DNA of 64,000 bases from Gordonia malaquae NBRC 108250 (GTDB lineage Bacteria > Actinomycetota > Actinomycetes > Mycobacteriales > Mycobacteriaceae), in contig NZ_BAOP01000011.1 in the NCBI RefSeq assembly GCF_000344135.1, forward strand, positions 100,652 through 164,651. Direction: 5' to 3'. The notes under the pieces are model-generated. The model was not told the origin of the DNA. It saw only the letters and a program-made list of their open reading frames with translations, and made no database searches. Of the stretch, positions 51,492-60,375 are shown one piece after another. How positions within the stretch are numbered: the first letter of the stretch is position 1; every line of letters starts with the position of its first letter. A program made the translations under genes and the position numbers.

Positions 51492-52603
51492 CGGGGAAGC
51501 TCCGCCGTCACGATCCACTCCTGTCCAACAGGTCCGGCGTCGAGGTGTCCCCCGATGCTCTCTGCCCTGATCTGCATGTTCGCCAACCCCTGGCCCCTCG
51601 TCGACGGCGCTTCGGCGGCCCGGTCGTTCCGGACGATCACACGAACAGCGCGGGCGCCGCTGGACAGTTCGACGGTGACCGGGCGCCCGGGTGCGTGCTT
51701 GGTCGCGTTCGCGAGGGCCTCCCCCACGATCCGGGTGACGACGGCTTCCAAACGACGAGGCATTCCGGTCACGTCACCGTTCACGGAGACCGTCGAGCCG
51801 ACAGCGTCCGCGGCGTCGATCAGCGGATCGACCGATGACCAGCGGACCGTTGTGATCTCGTCCCCATCGGTGGCGAGCAGATCGATCATCGCCCTCAGCT
51901 CGCCGAGTGCCGCGAGCGAGTTCCCGCGGATCGATTCGACGACGGGTCCCGGTTCGGCGGCGTCACGCGCCGCTTCGGACAGGATCGCGATCGCGGACAC
52001 GTGCCCGGCGACGGTGTCGTGGAGTTCACGAGAGAGCCGCCGACGTTCGTCGGCGAGTGCTGCGGCCCGTTCTGCCTGCGCCTGTGCGACCGCCGCCGAC
52101 TTCTCGGCGTCGCCTGCCCGCCGGGTCGCGACAACCGACAGCCCGTAGCCGATCGGCGACAGCAGAAGTGCAACACCGATCAGGCCGGTCAGCACGCCTG
52201 CACGAGCACCTCCGGCGATCGCCCCGGCGACTGCCCCGGCGACGGTTGCGACCACTCCGAGCACGATCACCACGCGTCGAAGGCGATCCGACCCGCGGAC
52301 CACACCGATGTACATCACGTCCGATAGCGCGATCCACAACGGAAGCGACGGGCCCGCATACGCGTCGAATGCCAGCAGAAGCCCCATCGCGCCGAGAGCG
52401 AGTGCAGGCCTGCGCTGGGCGGACAGCTGGACGAGAAACGCCGCCGACAGGATGCCGAGCTTTCCGTACCAGGGATACCGATCGACATCGGTGAAGAACA
52501 CGAACGACCCGGACGCCCACATCAGCAGGCCGACAGCAAGGGTGCCGGCGGCCATCACGTTCGCCCCGGTCAGCATGCTGTCTCGGTGGAATCGGATCGT
52601 CAT
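51488..52603 (-). CDS. Sensor histidine kinase (HisKA_3 type)
   Basis: A 371-residue membrane kinase. Residues 1-165 hold about five helices without a large extracellular domain, so it senses within or at the membrane. A coiled coil (AVAQAQAERAAALADERRRL) leads to the phosphoacceptor SRELHDTVAGHVSAIAILSE, and the ATP-binding N box is IVGEALANATKHAPGRP with GQGLANMQIRAESIGG. It is partner of the LuxR-type regulator through a four-base overlap. I chose the ATG at 52603. A divergent small membrane protein gene starts about 110 bases upstream. Confidence 0.9.
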   Translation of the reverse strand: MTIRFHRDSMLTGANVMAAGTLAVGLLMWASGSFVFFTDVDRYPWYGKLGILSAAFLVQLSAQRRPALALGAMGLLLAFDAYAGPSLPLWIALSDVMYIGVVRGSDRLRRVVIVLGVVATVAGAVAGAIAGGARAGVLTGLIGVALLLSPIGYGLSVVATRRAGDAEKSAAVAQAQAERAAALADERRRLSRELHDTVAGHVSAIAILSEAARDAAEPGPVVESIRGNSLAALGELRAMIDLLATDGDEITTVRWSSVDPLIDAADAVGSTVSVNGDVTGMPRRLEAVVTRIVGEALANATKHAPGRPVTVELSSGARAVRVIVRNDRAAEAPSTRGQGLANMQIRAESIGGHLDAGPVGQEWIVTAELPR

Positions 52604-52713
52604 CGTCTCCAACTACAGCACACCGGACGCCTGCGCGGGTCCCCCTAAAGTACGACCCCGCCGACGTCGATCGGCGGATGCGCCGCATGGTGGACGCGGG
52701 GCACGGTGGATCC

Positions 52714-53253
52714 ATGAACCCCGTATTGATCACCATCGCCGCCTGCGAGATCGGCTTCTGGGCGTTTGTCGTCGGAGGACTCGCCCTTCGCTATCTGGCT
52801 CGACTCACGCGTGCATCGACGATCGTCCTCGCCTGTGTTCCGCTGATCGACCTGGTTCTGCTGATCGCGGTGACTGTCGATCTGGCCAGGGGCGGCGACG
52901 TCGAGTTCGCCCATCGACTCGCACCGATCTACCTCGGCGGCACGCTGATGTTCGGGCATCGGATGATCGCGTGGGCCGATGTGCGTTTTGCGCACCGATT
53001 TGCCGACGGGCCCGCACCGGTGCCGATCCCATCGACCGGTCCGGTGCGAGCCCGTCATGAGTGGTCCGACTTCGGGCGATGGCTGGGTGCCGTCGCCATC
53101 GCCGCGGTGATCACCGCAGCCCTCGGTTACACCGTCGCGGATTCCACTCAGCGTGAGGCCATGTTCGGGAGTTTCGGGATGCTCGGCACGATCACCGTCA
53201 TCTGGTTGCTCACCGGCCCCGTCTGGTACTCGTTCAAAGATCAGGCGGCGTAG
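52714..53253 (+). CDS. Membrane protein of unknown function, divergent from the histidine kinase
   Basis: A 179-residue protein with about five helices (NPVLITIAACEIGFWAFVVG; IVLACVPLIDLVLLIAVTV; WLGAVAIAAVITAALGYTV; GMLGTITVIWLLTGPVWYSF). The short pattern HRLAPIYLGGTLMFGHRMIA with WADVRFAHRF is seen in uncharacterised actinobacterial proteins. I chose the ATG at 52714. It faces the sensor kinase across a 110-bp region and could be a target or partner of that system. Its end overlaps the convergent dioxygenase gene by 13 bases. Confidence 0.72.
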   Translation: MNPVLITIAACEIGFWAFVVGGLALRYLARLTRASTIVLACVPLIDLVLLIAVTVDLARGGDVEFAHRLAPIYLGGTLMFGHRMIAWADVRFAHRFADGPAPVPIPSTGPVRARHEWSDFGRWLGAVAIAAVITAALGYTVADSTQREAMFGSFGMLGTITVIWLLTGPVWYSFKDQAA

Positions 53254-54224
53254 ACGTCCAGCCGCCGAGGCTCGTCGATGCTCGAGTAGTGCGACGCGTC
53301 GCCGGAGATGATTCGGCTCGACTCCCCGTCGACGCTCACCGGCACATCACCGGCAAGTGTGATGCGGTGCAGCCTGCGCTCCTGCCCACCGAAGTCGGCG
53401 ATTCCATAGTGCTGCGTCGCCCGGTTGTCCCAGATGGCGACATCGCCGAGGCTCCAGTTCCATCGGAAGGTGTTCTCCAGGCGGGTGATCCGGTTCTGGA
53501 ACACCTGGTAGAGCGCCGCGAACTCACCGGGCTTCAGCTGGTGGAACTCTTTGACGAAGTGTCCGAGCAGCAGACTCCGCTCACCCGTCTCCGGGTGGAC
53601 CCGGACCACGGGGTGCAGCGTCTGGTACTCCGAGCTCGTGAACTCCTTGTAGTGCTCGGTCCGGCGCGCGGTCTCCTGGTCGCCGCCACCGTGCTCGGAC
53701 GTGACGTAGTCGTAGAGGTTGGAGTGCTTCGCCCACAGAGTGTCTGCGAACGCGCGCAACGACGCCGGCAACTGGTCGTAGGCGGCGACGGTGGACGCCC
53801 AGGTGGTGGCCCCTCCCCACGCTGGGAGTGTGACGGCCCGCAGGATCGACGCCTTCGGGATCCGGTCGACGAACGACACGTCGGTGTGCCAGCTGTTGGC
53901 AGCGCCTTCGATCGTCAGCAGCTGGCTGCCCCGCGAGGTGACGGTCGGGTGCGGGAGTGTCGGCTCTCCAAGACGCTGTGCGAATGCGTACTGCCCGTCG
54001 TCGTCGAGGTGCTCTTGTCCGCTGAACACGACCACCTTGTTGACGGCGAGCGCGAGTCGAATCGCCTCTGCCTGATCGTCACTGATCTCGCCGCCCAGAC
54101 GCACCCCGCTGATTCGGGCACCGATGTACTCTCCGAGCTTGTCCACCCTGATTCCGGCATCGGCGTAAATGCTTTCCGCCGCAGCAGCACGGTCGGCGTG
54201 ATTCGCAATGGAAGTGATTGTCAT
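53241..54224 (-). CDS. TauD/AtsK-type alpha-ketoglutarate-dependent dioxygenase
   Basis: A 327-residue non-haem iron dioxygenase. The first metal ligands are in NSWHTDVSFVDRIPKASIL (HxD) and the distal His in ATQHYGIADFGGQERRLHRI, with the 2-oxoglutarate Arg in RRLHRITLAGD. Members oxidise taurine (TauD) or alkyl sulfate esters (AtsK), releasing sulfite or sulfate. Its position beside an arylsulfatase and an ABC importer supports sulfur scavenging; alkyl sulfates fit better than taurine. AAAGGA precedes the ATG at 54224. A shared 20-bp motif lies 112 bases upstream. Confidence 0.87.
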   Translation of the reverse strand: MTITSIANHADRAAAAESIYADAGIRVDKLGEYIGARISGVRLGGEISDDQAEAIRLALAVNKVVVFSGQEHLDDDGQYAFAQRLGEPTLPHPTVTSRGSQLLTIEGAANSWHTDVSFVDRIPKASILRAVTLPAWGGATTWASTVAAYDQLPASLRAFADTLWAKHSNLYDYVTSEHGGGDQETARRTEHYKEFTSSEYQTLHPVVRVHPETGERSLLLGHFVKEFHQLKPGEFAALYQVFQNRITRLENTFRWNWSLGDVAIWDNRATQHYGIADFGGQERRLHRITLAGDVPVSVDGESSRIISGDASHYSSIDEPRRLDVYAA

Positions 54225-54335
54225 GGCTGAATTCCTTTCACCCTTGAAGGCGAGTGTGAAATGTGGGGGAATTGATGATCGACGCGAATGCGTGACACTC
54301 ATGAAATCGAATCGGCGCGATGAGCACCACACATC

Positions 54336-54355
54336 GAATCATCGTGATTGCAAGT
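54336..54355. promoter_or_regulatory. Shared sulfur-cluster motif, copy 1
   Basis: GAATCATCGTGATTGCAAGT is 18 of 20 identical to 56793-56812. Each copy includes the small inverted repeat AATC-N5-GATT. This copy sits in the 135-bp gap between the arylsulfatase stop and the dioxygenase start, so the dioxygenase likely has its own regulated promoter. Confidence 0.5.
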
Positions 54356-54359
54356 CGGT

Positions 54360-56696
54360 TCAATCGGCGACATCGGCCGCCTGCTGATCGATGGTGCGCC
54401 GAATCGGCTCCGGCACGCGGACCCGCCCGGGCCGGTATGTGACGGAGACGAGCGACTCCGGAGCTCGGAACACACCGCGTCTGGCCCGCAGATCGCTGTC
54501 GACCGCGCCTCGTGCGTCGAGGCCCACTGAGATGCCTGTCCATGGCGCCATCCCCACCAACTGCACCGCCCGCGGGAGATCGGCGACCCGCGATTCGGCG
54601 CCGTCGACTGTCACGTCGACGGTGAAATCCCACCGGACGTCGTCGGACGCCTGAGCTCTGAGGGTCACGGCCTCCGGCCGCTCCGGCAGCGGTCCGGACA
54701 CCCGGTGCACCCGCCCGTAGGCGTTGTAGACGAAGCTCAGCACTCCGTTCTCGACGACGACCAGGTAGCCGCCCTGGACGTCTCCGTGCGCGACGAGGAC
54801 ACCCTCGTCCGACGGCTCCCAGTCGCGGAGTTCCACGACGACCTCGAAGTCGCGGTACGCGATCAGCCTGCTCGACCGGTACCGTTCCAGCGTCGGCGTG
54901 CCTCGGAGGAGCCGGACGTCAGATGCAAAACGCTCAGCTTCGGCGGGGCGGCGTCTCACCTGGTCACCGACGGTGTCGAACAGGGGGAACACCGTGTTGC
55001 GCCATGCGGCCTCGTCCCACGCGGCGGCCAGCTCTGCGACGACATCCGGATGATCGGCGGCGACGTCGACGGTCTCGGCGGGATCGGTCCGCACGTCGTA
55101 CAGCTCCCATTGAGGACGGTCGACGTCGGCCGGATCGCCGTCGTGTAACGACAGCAGCTTCCAGCCGTCGCGGTAGAAGCCCCGGTGGCCGCCGAACTCC
55201 GCGTACTGCTCGGTCCGCGGCGACGCCGCGTCGGGTTCGCGCAGGAACTCGGCGACGCTCACACCGTCACGTTCGATCGCGTCGACTCCGTGTCTGGTCC
55301 GCGGCGTGTCGACACCGGCGAGCTCGAGCAGGGTCGGCGCGAGGTCGGTGACGTAGGCGAACTGGCGCCGTACCCCGTTGTCGTCGGCCGCTCTCGTCAG
55401 ACCGCCCGGCCAGGACAGGACGAACGGAACCCGGACGCCGCCGGCGAACGTCTGGCCCTTGTAGAACCGGAACGGAGTGTTGGACGCCTGGCCCCAACCG
55501 CGCGGGTAGTGCACTCCGAGTTCGGGTGAACCGATGAGCGACTCGTCGTGCGGCACGTCGCGCTCCCAGTCCGGCGGAACCGGACCGTGGACGAACTGGC
55601 TGAAGTAGGAGCGGGTCCCCTCCGCCCCACCTTCGGCCGTGCCGCCGTTGTCGGAGGTGAAGACGATGATCGTGTCGTCGAGTTCGCCGAGGTCGTCGAG
55701 GAGGTCGACGATCCGCCCGACACTCTGATCAACACTGTCGACGAGAGCCGCGTACACCTCCTGGTAGCGCTGGTAGCGGTTCTTCTCCTCGTCCGACAGG
55801 TCGTCCCACGGCGGTGCGTCGTACCCGGGTTCGGTGTTCCGCTCCCGGATCGGGGTGCCTGGGTCGAAGAGCCCGTCGGCCACCTGCTTCGCGAATCGCC
55901 TGCGCCGGACCTCGTCCCAGCCGTCGGCGTACCGGCCTCGATGCCGGTCGAGGTCTGCGGGCTTCACCTGATGAGGACCGTGCATCGCGATGTGCGCGAA
56001 ATACAGGAAGAACGGCTTGTCCGCGTCGTGCGCACGCAGAGCTTTGACCTGCCCGATCGCTCGATCAGTCAGATCATCGGTGACGTAGTAGCCCTCCGGG
56101 TACTCGTCGACGTCCACCACCGAGTTGTCGGCGATCAGCTGGTTCGGGTGGAAGAACGAGTTCAGTCCTTCCAGCGATCCGTAGTAACTGTCGAAACCTC
56201 GCTGCAGAGGCCACGACTTCCGGGATCGCCCCGGACTCATGTCGGCATCGCGGACGAGGTGCCATTTGCCGACGGCGAACGTCGCGTACCCCGACTCGCG
56301 GAGAATCTCCGGCAATGTCAAGACGTCGTCGGCCAACTCGAGGCGCAGTCCCGGAAACCCCGGGTCGGAGTTGGCGACGCTGCCGTACCCCGCGCGGTGT
56401 GGATTGACACCGGTCAACAAGGCCGCTCTGGCAGGCGAGCAGACCGGAGTCGTGTGGTAGTTGCTCAGCCGGTAACCGGTCGCGGCGATCCGGTCGATGT
56501 TGGGTGTCGGGATCTCGGCCCCGAACGGACCGATGTCGGAGTAGCCGAGATCATCGATGAGCACCACGACGATGTTGGGCCGTCGGCGGCCGTCCGTGTC
56601 GGCGGGCCACCACGGCGTCGACGCGGACGTGGTCCGCCCCACCGTTCCACCGAAATCGTCGTATCCGCGGGCGTAGTCGGGAATTCCACTCGTCAC
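54360..56696 (-). CDS. Arylsulfatase, type I (formylglycine-dependent)
   Basis: A 778-residue sulfatase. The signature TTPVCSPARAALLTGVNPHR contains CxPxR, whose Cys is oxidised to formylglycine by a separate enzyme. Calcium ligands appear in VVLIDDLGYSD and FTSDNGG. The catalytic domain ends near residue 540; a beta-rich C-terminal domain of about 230 residues follows. No signal peptide is visible, so the enzyme is probably cytoplasmic and hydrolyses imported sulfate esters. The ATG at 56711 is possible, but the GTG at 56696 has AAAGG seven bases before it. The formylglycine-generating enzyme is not in the window. Confidence 0.9.
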   Translation of the reverse strand: MTSGIPDYARGYDDFGGTVGRTTSASTPWWPADTDGRRRPNIVVVLIDDLGYSDIGPFGAEIPTPNIDRIAATGYRLSNYHTTPVCSPARAALLTGVNPHRAGYGSVANSDPGFPGLRLELADDVLTLPEILRESGYATFAVGKWHLVRDADMSPGRSRKSWPLQRGFDSYYGSLEGLNSFFHPNQLIADNSVVDVDEYPEGYYVTDDLTDRAIGQVKALRAHDADKPFFLYFAHIAMHGPHQVKPADLDRHRGRYADGWDEVRRRRFAKQVADGLFDPGTPIRERNTEPGYDAPPWDDLSDEEKNRYQRYQEVYAALVDSVDQSVGRIVDLLDDLGELDDTIIVFTSDNGGTAEGGAEGTRSYFSQFVHGPVPPDWERDVPHDESLIGSPELGVHYPRGWGQASNTPFRFYKGQTFAGGVRVPFVLSWPGGLTRAADDNGVRRQFAYVTDLAPTLLELAGVDTPRTRHGVDAIERDGVSVAEFLREPDAASPRTEQYAEFGGHRGFYRDGWKLLSLHDGDPADVDRPQWELYDVRTDPAETVDVAADHPDVVAELAAAWDEAAWRNTVFPLFDTVGDQVRRRPAEAERFASDVRLLRGTPTLERYRSSRLIAYRDFEVVVELRDWEPSDEGVLVAHGDVQGGYLVVVENGVLSFVYNAYGRVHRVSGPLPERPEAVTLRAQASDDVRWDFTVDVTVDGAESRVADLPRAVQLVGMAPWTGISVGLDARGAVDSDLRARRGVFRAPESLVSVTYRPGRVRVPEPIRRTIDQQAADVAD

Positions 56697-56792
56697 TTCG
56701 TGGCCTTTCATGCAGTGTCCGAACGTGTCGTCGGCGCCGCAGGCACCGATTCGAGCACCATTCCCGACATCCCGGCGCACCGTCAAAACTTT

Positions 56793-56812
56793 GAATCGTC
56801 GTGATTGGAAGT
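56793..56812. promoter_or_regulatory. Shared sulfur-cluster motif, copy 2
   Basis: GAATCGTCGTGATTGGAAGT lies almost exactly midway between the divergent arylsulfatase (97 bases) and ABC binding-protein (95 bases) starts. It matches the copy upstream of the dioxygenase. Together they suggest one regulator for all three transcripts, probably of sulfur limitation. Confidence 0.5.
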
Positions 56813-56906
56813 GATCCTTTCGACGACGCTCTGCTGAATCATTCATTGCCAACCGCACCCACCGGCAGCGGTGCGAGAAGAATTCGACGAGAAAGCAGAA
56901 ATTGAC

Positions 56907-58502
56907 ATGTTCCGACATCGGTTCGCCCGCATATTGTGGGCACTGCTCCTAGCCCTGATCGCAGCGGTCGGGCTCAGCAGTTGCCGTAGTGCAGTCGATG
57001 CGCAGCAAGGTCCGGCAACAGGCTCCGGACCAGTGGTGCGCGGCGGTGAACTCCGTGTCGGGGTGCTCGGCGACCTGTCCCCCGCCAAGTTCCTGCAGAT
57101 CGGCACCGGCAGTCTCAATGGTCACGTCGTCGCCAATGTGTACGACACCCTCATCACGCTCGACCACAGTTCACCCACCCCGCGTCCGTCGCTGGCGACC
57201 GGGTGGGTTCTGGCGCCGGACGGGCTCTCACTGTCTGTGGACCTGCGCCGAGGCGTCACATTCCACGACGGGCGCGAGTTCACATCGTCCGATGTGCAGC
57301 AGTCGCTCCTCGCCTATCTCGCCGGGCCGTGGAAGCCGCAGTTCAAGCGGACTGCCGCCGCGATCACCGGTTACGACGTCACCGACCCGCATCGAGTGGT
57401 CCTGTCGTTCGCTCACCCGGTCGGCAACATCTTCGACCTGCTCGACTCGGCGCCGATCATCGACGCCAAGACACTCGACGGACTGAAGGCGGGCCGAACG
57501 TTCAACGGAACCGGTCCCTTCGAGTTCGCGTCGTGGACACCCAACTCCCGGGTCACCCTCGTCCGCAATCCCGACTATTGGGGCGGTTCGCCTGCGCTCG
57601 ACAAGATCAGCTTCGTGGAGGGCAACGACCCGAAGTCGTTGTACACGCGGTTGCGGACCGGGCAGCTCGACGTCGTCGACCCTGCAGGTCTGACGTCACA
57701 CGACCAGAAGCTCGCCACCAGCCGGTACGGGTTCCGCGACATCGAGTTCACGGGCGCGGAGAGCGAAGTCTACGTAGGTGTCAACGTTGCGAACCCCGCA
57801 CTCGCCGATCGTCGTGTCCGCCGAGCGATAGCATTCGCGGTCGACCGAGACCGGATCATGACCGACGTGCACCAGAGCGCCGGGTATCCGGTGAACCTGC
57901 CGTGGCCGAAGACGTCGCCCGCCTACAACGCTTCGGCGAATCGGACCTTCACGCGGGACGTCTCGAAGGCGAGGGCGATTCTCGCCGAGCTTCCACCGGT
58001 GCCGCCGATCGACCTGGACTATTCCACGCAGGGCGGGACGTCACGCATCGTCGCCGAGATCGTGCAGAGCAATCTCAAGGACGTCGGCATCACCGCCGAT
58101 CTGGTGCCCAACGATCCGACGGTCCACGCATCGAAGCTCATCGGCGGAGAGTTCTCCGGCCTGTGGATCCTCGAGCACGCGTTCGCCCAGTTCACACCGT
58201 CGACGCTCGCCGTGTCGGCGTACCCGTTCAATGCGGCGAAGAACGCCTCGAACTTCGTCGCCGCCGACTACGCGGCGGCGGCGGATTCCGCGTGGAAGAC
58301 TGCCGACCCGTCGTCGCCCGAGGCGATCGCCGCGTACCGCCGGCTCGACTCGGTCTGGCTCAACGAACTGTTCCTCGTTGAGATCGGCGTGGTCATCCAA
58401 CACGCGACCGCATCACCGAACGTCAGAGATGTGGGCTGGGACCGTCGAGTCCAGTTCCATTTCGCCGACACGAGTCTCACCAATCCCGATCGGAGGTCAT
58501 GA
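56907..58502 (+). CDS. ABC substrate-binding lipoprotein (dipeptide type)
   Basis: A 531-residue exported lipoprotein. The signal peptide is followed by the lipobox VGLSSC at residues 22-27. The SBP_bac_5 fold is clear from GWVLAPDGLSLSVDLRRGVT, FHDGREFTSSDVQQSLLAYL, FNGTGPFEFASWTPNSRVTL and RNPDYWGGSPALDKISF. The cluster context (arylsulfatase, dioxygenase) suggests that the ligand is a sulfate ester or sulfonate, not a peptide. It heads a four-gene transporter operon, divergent from the arylsulfatase gene. Confidence 0.88.
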   Translation: MFRHRFARILWALLLALIAAVGLSSCRSAVDAQQGPATGSGPVVRGGELRVGVLGDLSPAKFLQIGTGSLNGHVVANVYDTLITLDHSSPTPRPSLATGWVLAPDGLSLSVDLRRGVTFHDGREFTSSDVQQSLLAYLAGPWKPQFKRTAAAITGYDVTDPHRVVLSFAHPVGNIFDLLDSAPIIDAKTLDGLKAGRTFNGTGPFEFASWTPNSRVTLVRNPDYWGGSPALDKISFVEGNDPKSLYTRLRTGQLDVVDPAGLTSHDQKLATSRYGFRDIEFTGAESEVYVGVNVANPALADRRVRRAIAFAVDRDRIMTDVHQSAGYPVNLPWPKTSPAYNASANRTFTRDVSKARAILAELPPVPPIDLDYSTQGGTSRIVAEIVQSNLKDVGITADLVPNDPTVHASKLIGGEFSGLWILEHAFAQFTPSTLAVSAYPFNAAKNASNFVAADYAAAADSAWKTADPSSPEAIAAYRRLDSVWLNELFLVEIGVVIQHATASPNVRDVGWDRRVQFHFADTSLTNPDRRS

Positions 58503-58503
58503 C

Positions 58504-59463
58504 ATGACCGGCTACCTTCTCCGGCGGATCCCGACAGCTGTTGTGGTCCTGTTCGCTGCCTCACTGCTCATCTTCGCCGTGCTCCGGCTCATTCCCGGCG
58601 GCCCCGAAGCGGCACTCGCGGGATCGGACGCCACCCCGGACGATCTCGCGGCGATCCGTCACGATCTCGGCCTCGATCGGGGCTTCTTCGTCCAGTACGC
58701 CGCGTGGATCGGATCCGTCCTCACCCTCGACTTCGGCACGAGTTACCAGGTCGGCGGCAGTATCGGCGACCTGGTCTCGTTCGGCCTGACCAACACGCTG
58801 GTACTGACGTCTGCGGCGGCGGTGCTCGCGGTCGCCCTCGGGATCGCCCTCAGTCTGGCTGCGACCATACGACCGTCCGCCTGGTTGAACACGCTGCTCA
58901 CCGGAGTCAACGCGATCGCGATCGCACTCCCCACTTTTGTCGTCGGAATCGTGTTGATCTTCCTGTTCGGTGTCCGTTGGCGACTGCTCCCGGCGGGCGG
59001 CACACCGCCGAACGGCCTCACAGACGATCTGTGGATCACCGCGCAGTATCTGGCGCTGCCCGCGTTCACGCTCGGATTGCCCGCCGGAGCGATGCTCGCC
59101 AGGTTCCTCACCGAGGCGTTGCAGACCGAGCTCAGACAGCCGTATGCGGTCACCGCGATCGCGACCGGCGCATCACGCCGCGACGTGGTGCTCAAACACG
59201 CACTGCGCAACGCACTCCCGTCGACCATCACCGCGTTCGGCCTCATCGTCGGTGCGCTCCTGGGCGGTGCCGTGCTTGTCGAATCCATCTTCGGCTGGCC
59301 CGGACTCGGACTGCTGACCGAGGAGGGCATCTCAGCCCGCGACTATCCACTCGTCCAAGTCCTGGTTCTGCTGTCGGTGACGGTTTTTGTCCTGATCCAG
59401 CTCGCCGCCGACATCGTCCACGCATGGCTCGACCCCCGTATCCGATTGGCAGGTGCCGCATGA
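58504..59463 (+). CDS. ABC permease, DppB type
   Basis: A 319-residue membrane protein with six helices. The N-terminal GYLLRRIPTAVVVLFAASLL is typical of DppB/OppB permeases, and the coupling loop is QPYAVTAIATGASRRDVVLK followed by HALRNALP. It follows the binding-protein gene almost directly (one-base gap), and its stop overlaps the next permease gene (ATGA). Confidence 0.92.
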   Translation: MTGYLLRRIPTAVVVLFAASLLIFAVLRLIPGGPEAALAGSDATPDDLAAIRHDLGLDRGFFVQYAAWIGSVLTLDFGTSYQVGGSIGDLVSFGLTNTLVLTSAAAVLAVALGIALSLAATIRPSAWLNTLLTGVNAIAIALPTFVVGIVLIFLFGVRWRLLPAGGTPPNGLTDDLWITAQYLALPAFTLGLPAGAMLARFLTEALQTELRQPYAVTAIATGASRRDVVLKHALRNALPSTITAFGLIVGALLGGAVLVESIFGWPGLGLLTEEGISARDYPLVQVLVLLSVTVFVLIQLAADIVHAWLDPRIRLAGAA

Positions 59464-60371
59464 CCACCACCGTCCCCGTTGTCGACGGCTCCGCCGTCGA
59501 CCTCGACCCCGGTCTCATCCCGGAGACTCCGACCGACCGCGACTCTCGACCGACACGACTGCCGCTGTGGCGCAGCCTCGTCCACGGGTCGGGGCTCGTC
59601 GGCACGGTCCTCGTGCTCGCCGTTGTTCTCGCGGGCCTTCTCGGACCGCTGTTCGTCTCCTACGCCCCCGACCAGCAGATCGACGGCGCTTATCTCCTGT
59701 CACCGAGTGCAGAGCACTGGTTCGGCACTGACGACGTCAACCGCGACGTCGCCTCGCGGATCCTGTCCGGAATCCGCGTCGACCTTCTGATCATCGTGAT
59801 CGCCGTCCCGATCGGCGCCGCGATCGGCACTCTCATCGGGCTGCTCGGAGTGTCGTTCCGGCGGGCCGACGGTGTGGTCCAACGTGTCTTCGACGTCATC
59901 CTCGCGTTCCCCGCACTGATCCTCGGAATCGCGCTCGTCGCGATTCTCGAGCCCGGCGCGGTGACCGTCGGCATCGTCATCGCCATCGCCGAGATCCCCG
60001 TATTCGGCCGACTGGTCCGCACGTCCGTCCTGCGGATCAGGGAGCAGCCGTACGTCGAAGCTGCGCGGGTCAGTGGTGCAGGCACGGGCCGGATCCTGTT
60101 CCGTCACGTGCTGCCGAACTCCGTCGAAGCGCTCGGAGTGCAGTTCGCGCTGTCACTGTCGCTCGGTGTGTTCATCGGCGGCGCACTCAGTTACCTCGGC
60201 ATCGGCGTCGTCCCGCCGACACCGTCGCTCGGCGGCTTGCTCGCCTCGGGCAACGGCTACCTGGAGACCAATCCCTGGATCTCGATCGGTCCGCTGATCG
60301 TCGTGTCCGCCCTGGTCCTGGGCCTCTACTTGATCGCGCAGTCGATCTCTTCCGACCGAAGGAGTCTGTAA
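59460..60371 (+). CDS. ABC permease, DppC type
   Basis: A 303-residue membrane protein with a hydrophilic N-terminal 40 residues and six helices. The DppC signature HWFGTDDVNRDVASRILSGI is present, and the coupling loop is EQPYVEAARVSGAGTGRILF with RHVLPNS. It pairs with the DppB-type permease. It overlaps the upstream gene by four bases and ends four bases before the ATPase gene. Confidence 0.92.
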   Translation: MTTTVPVVDGSAVDLDPGLIPETPTDRDSRPTRLPLWRSLVHGSGLVGTVLVLAVVLAGLLGPLFVSYAPDQQIDGAYLLSPSAEHWFGTDDVNRDVASRILSGIRVDLLIIVIAVPIGAAIGTLIGLLGVSFRRADGVVQRVFDVILAFPALILGIALVAILEPGAVTVGIVIAIAEIPVFGRLVRTSVLRIREQPYVEAARVSGAGTGRILFRHVLPNSVEALGVQFALSLSLGVFIGGALSYLGIGVVPPTPSLGGLLASGNGYLETNPWISIGPLIVVSALVLGLYLIAQSISSDRRSL

Positions 60372-60375
60372 GACC

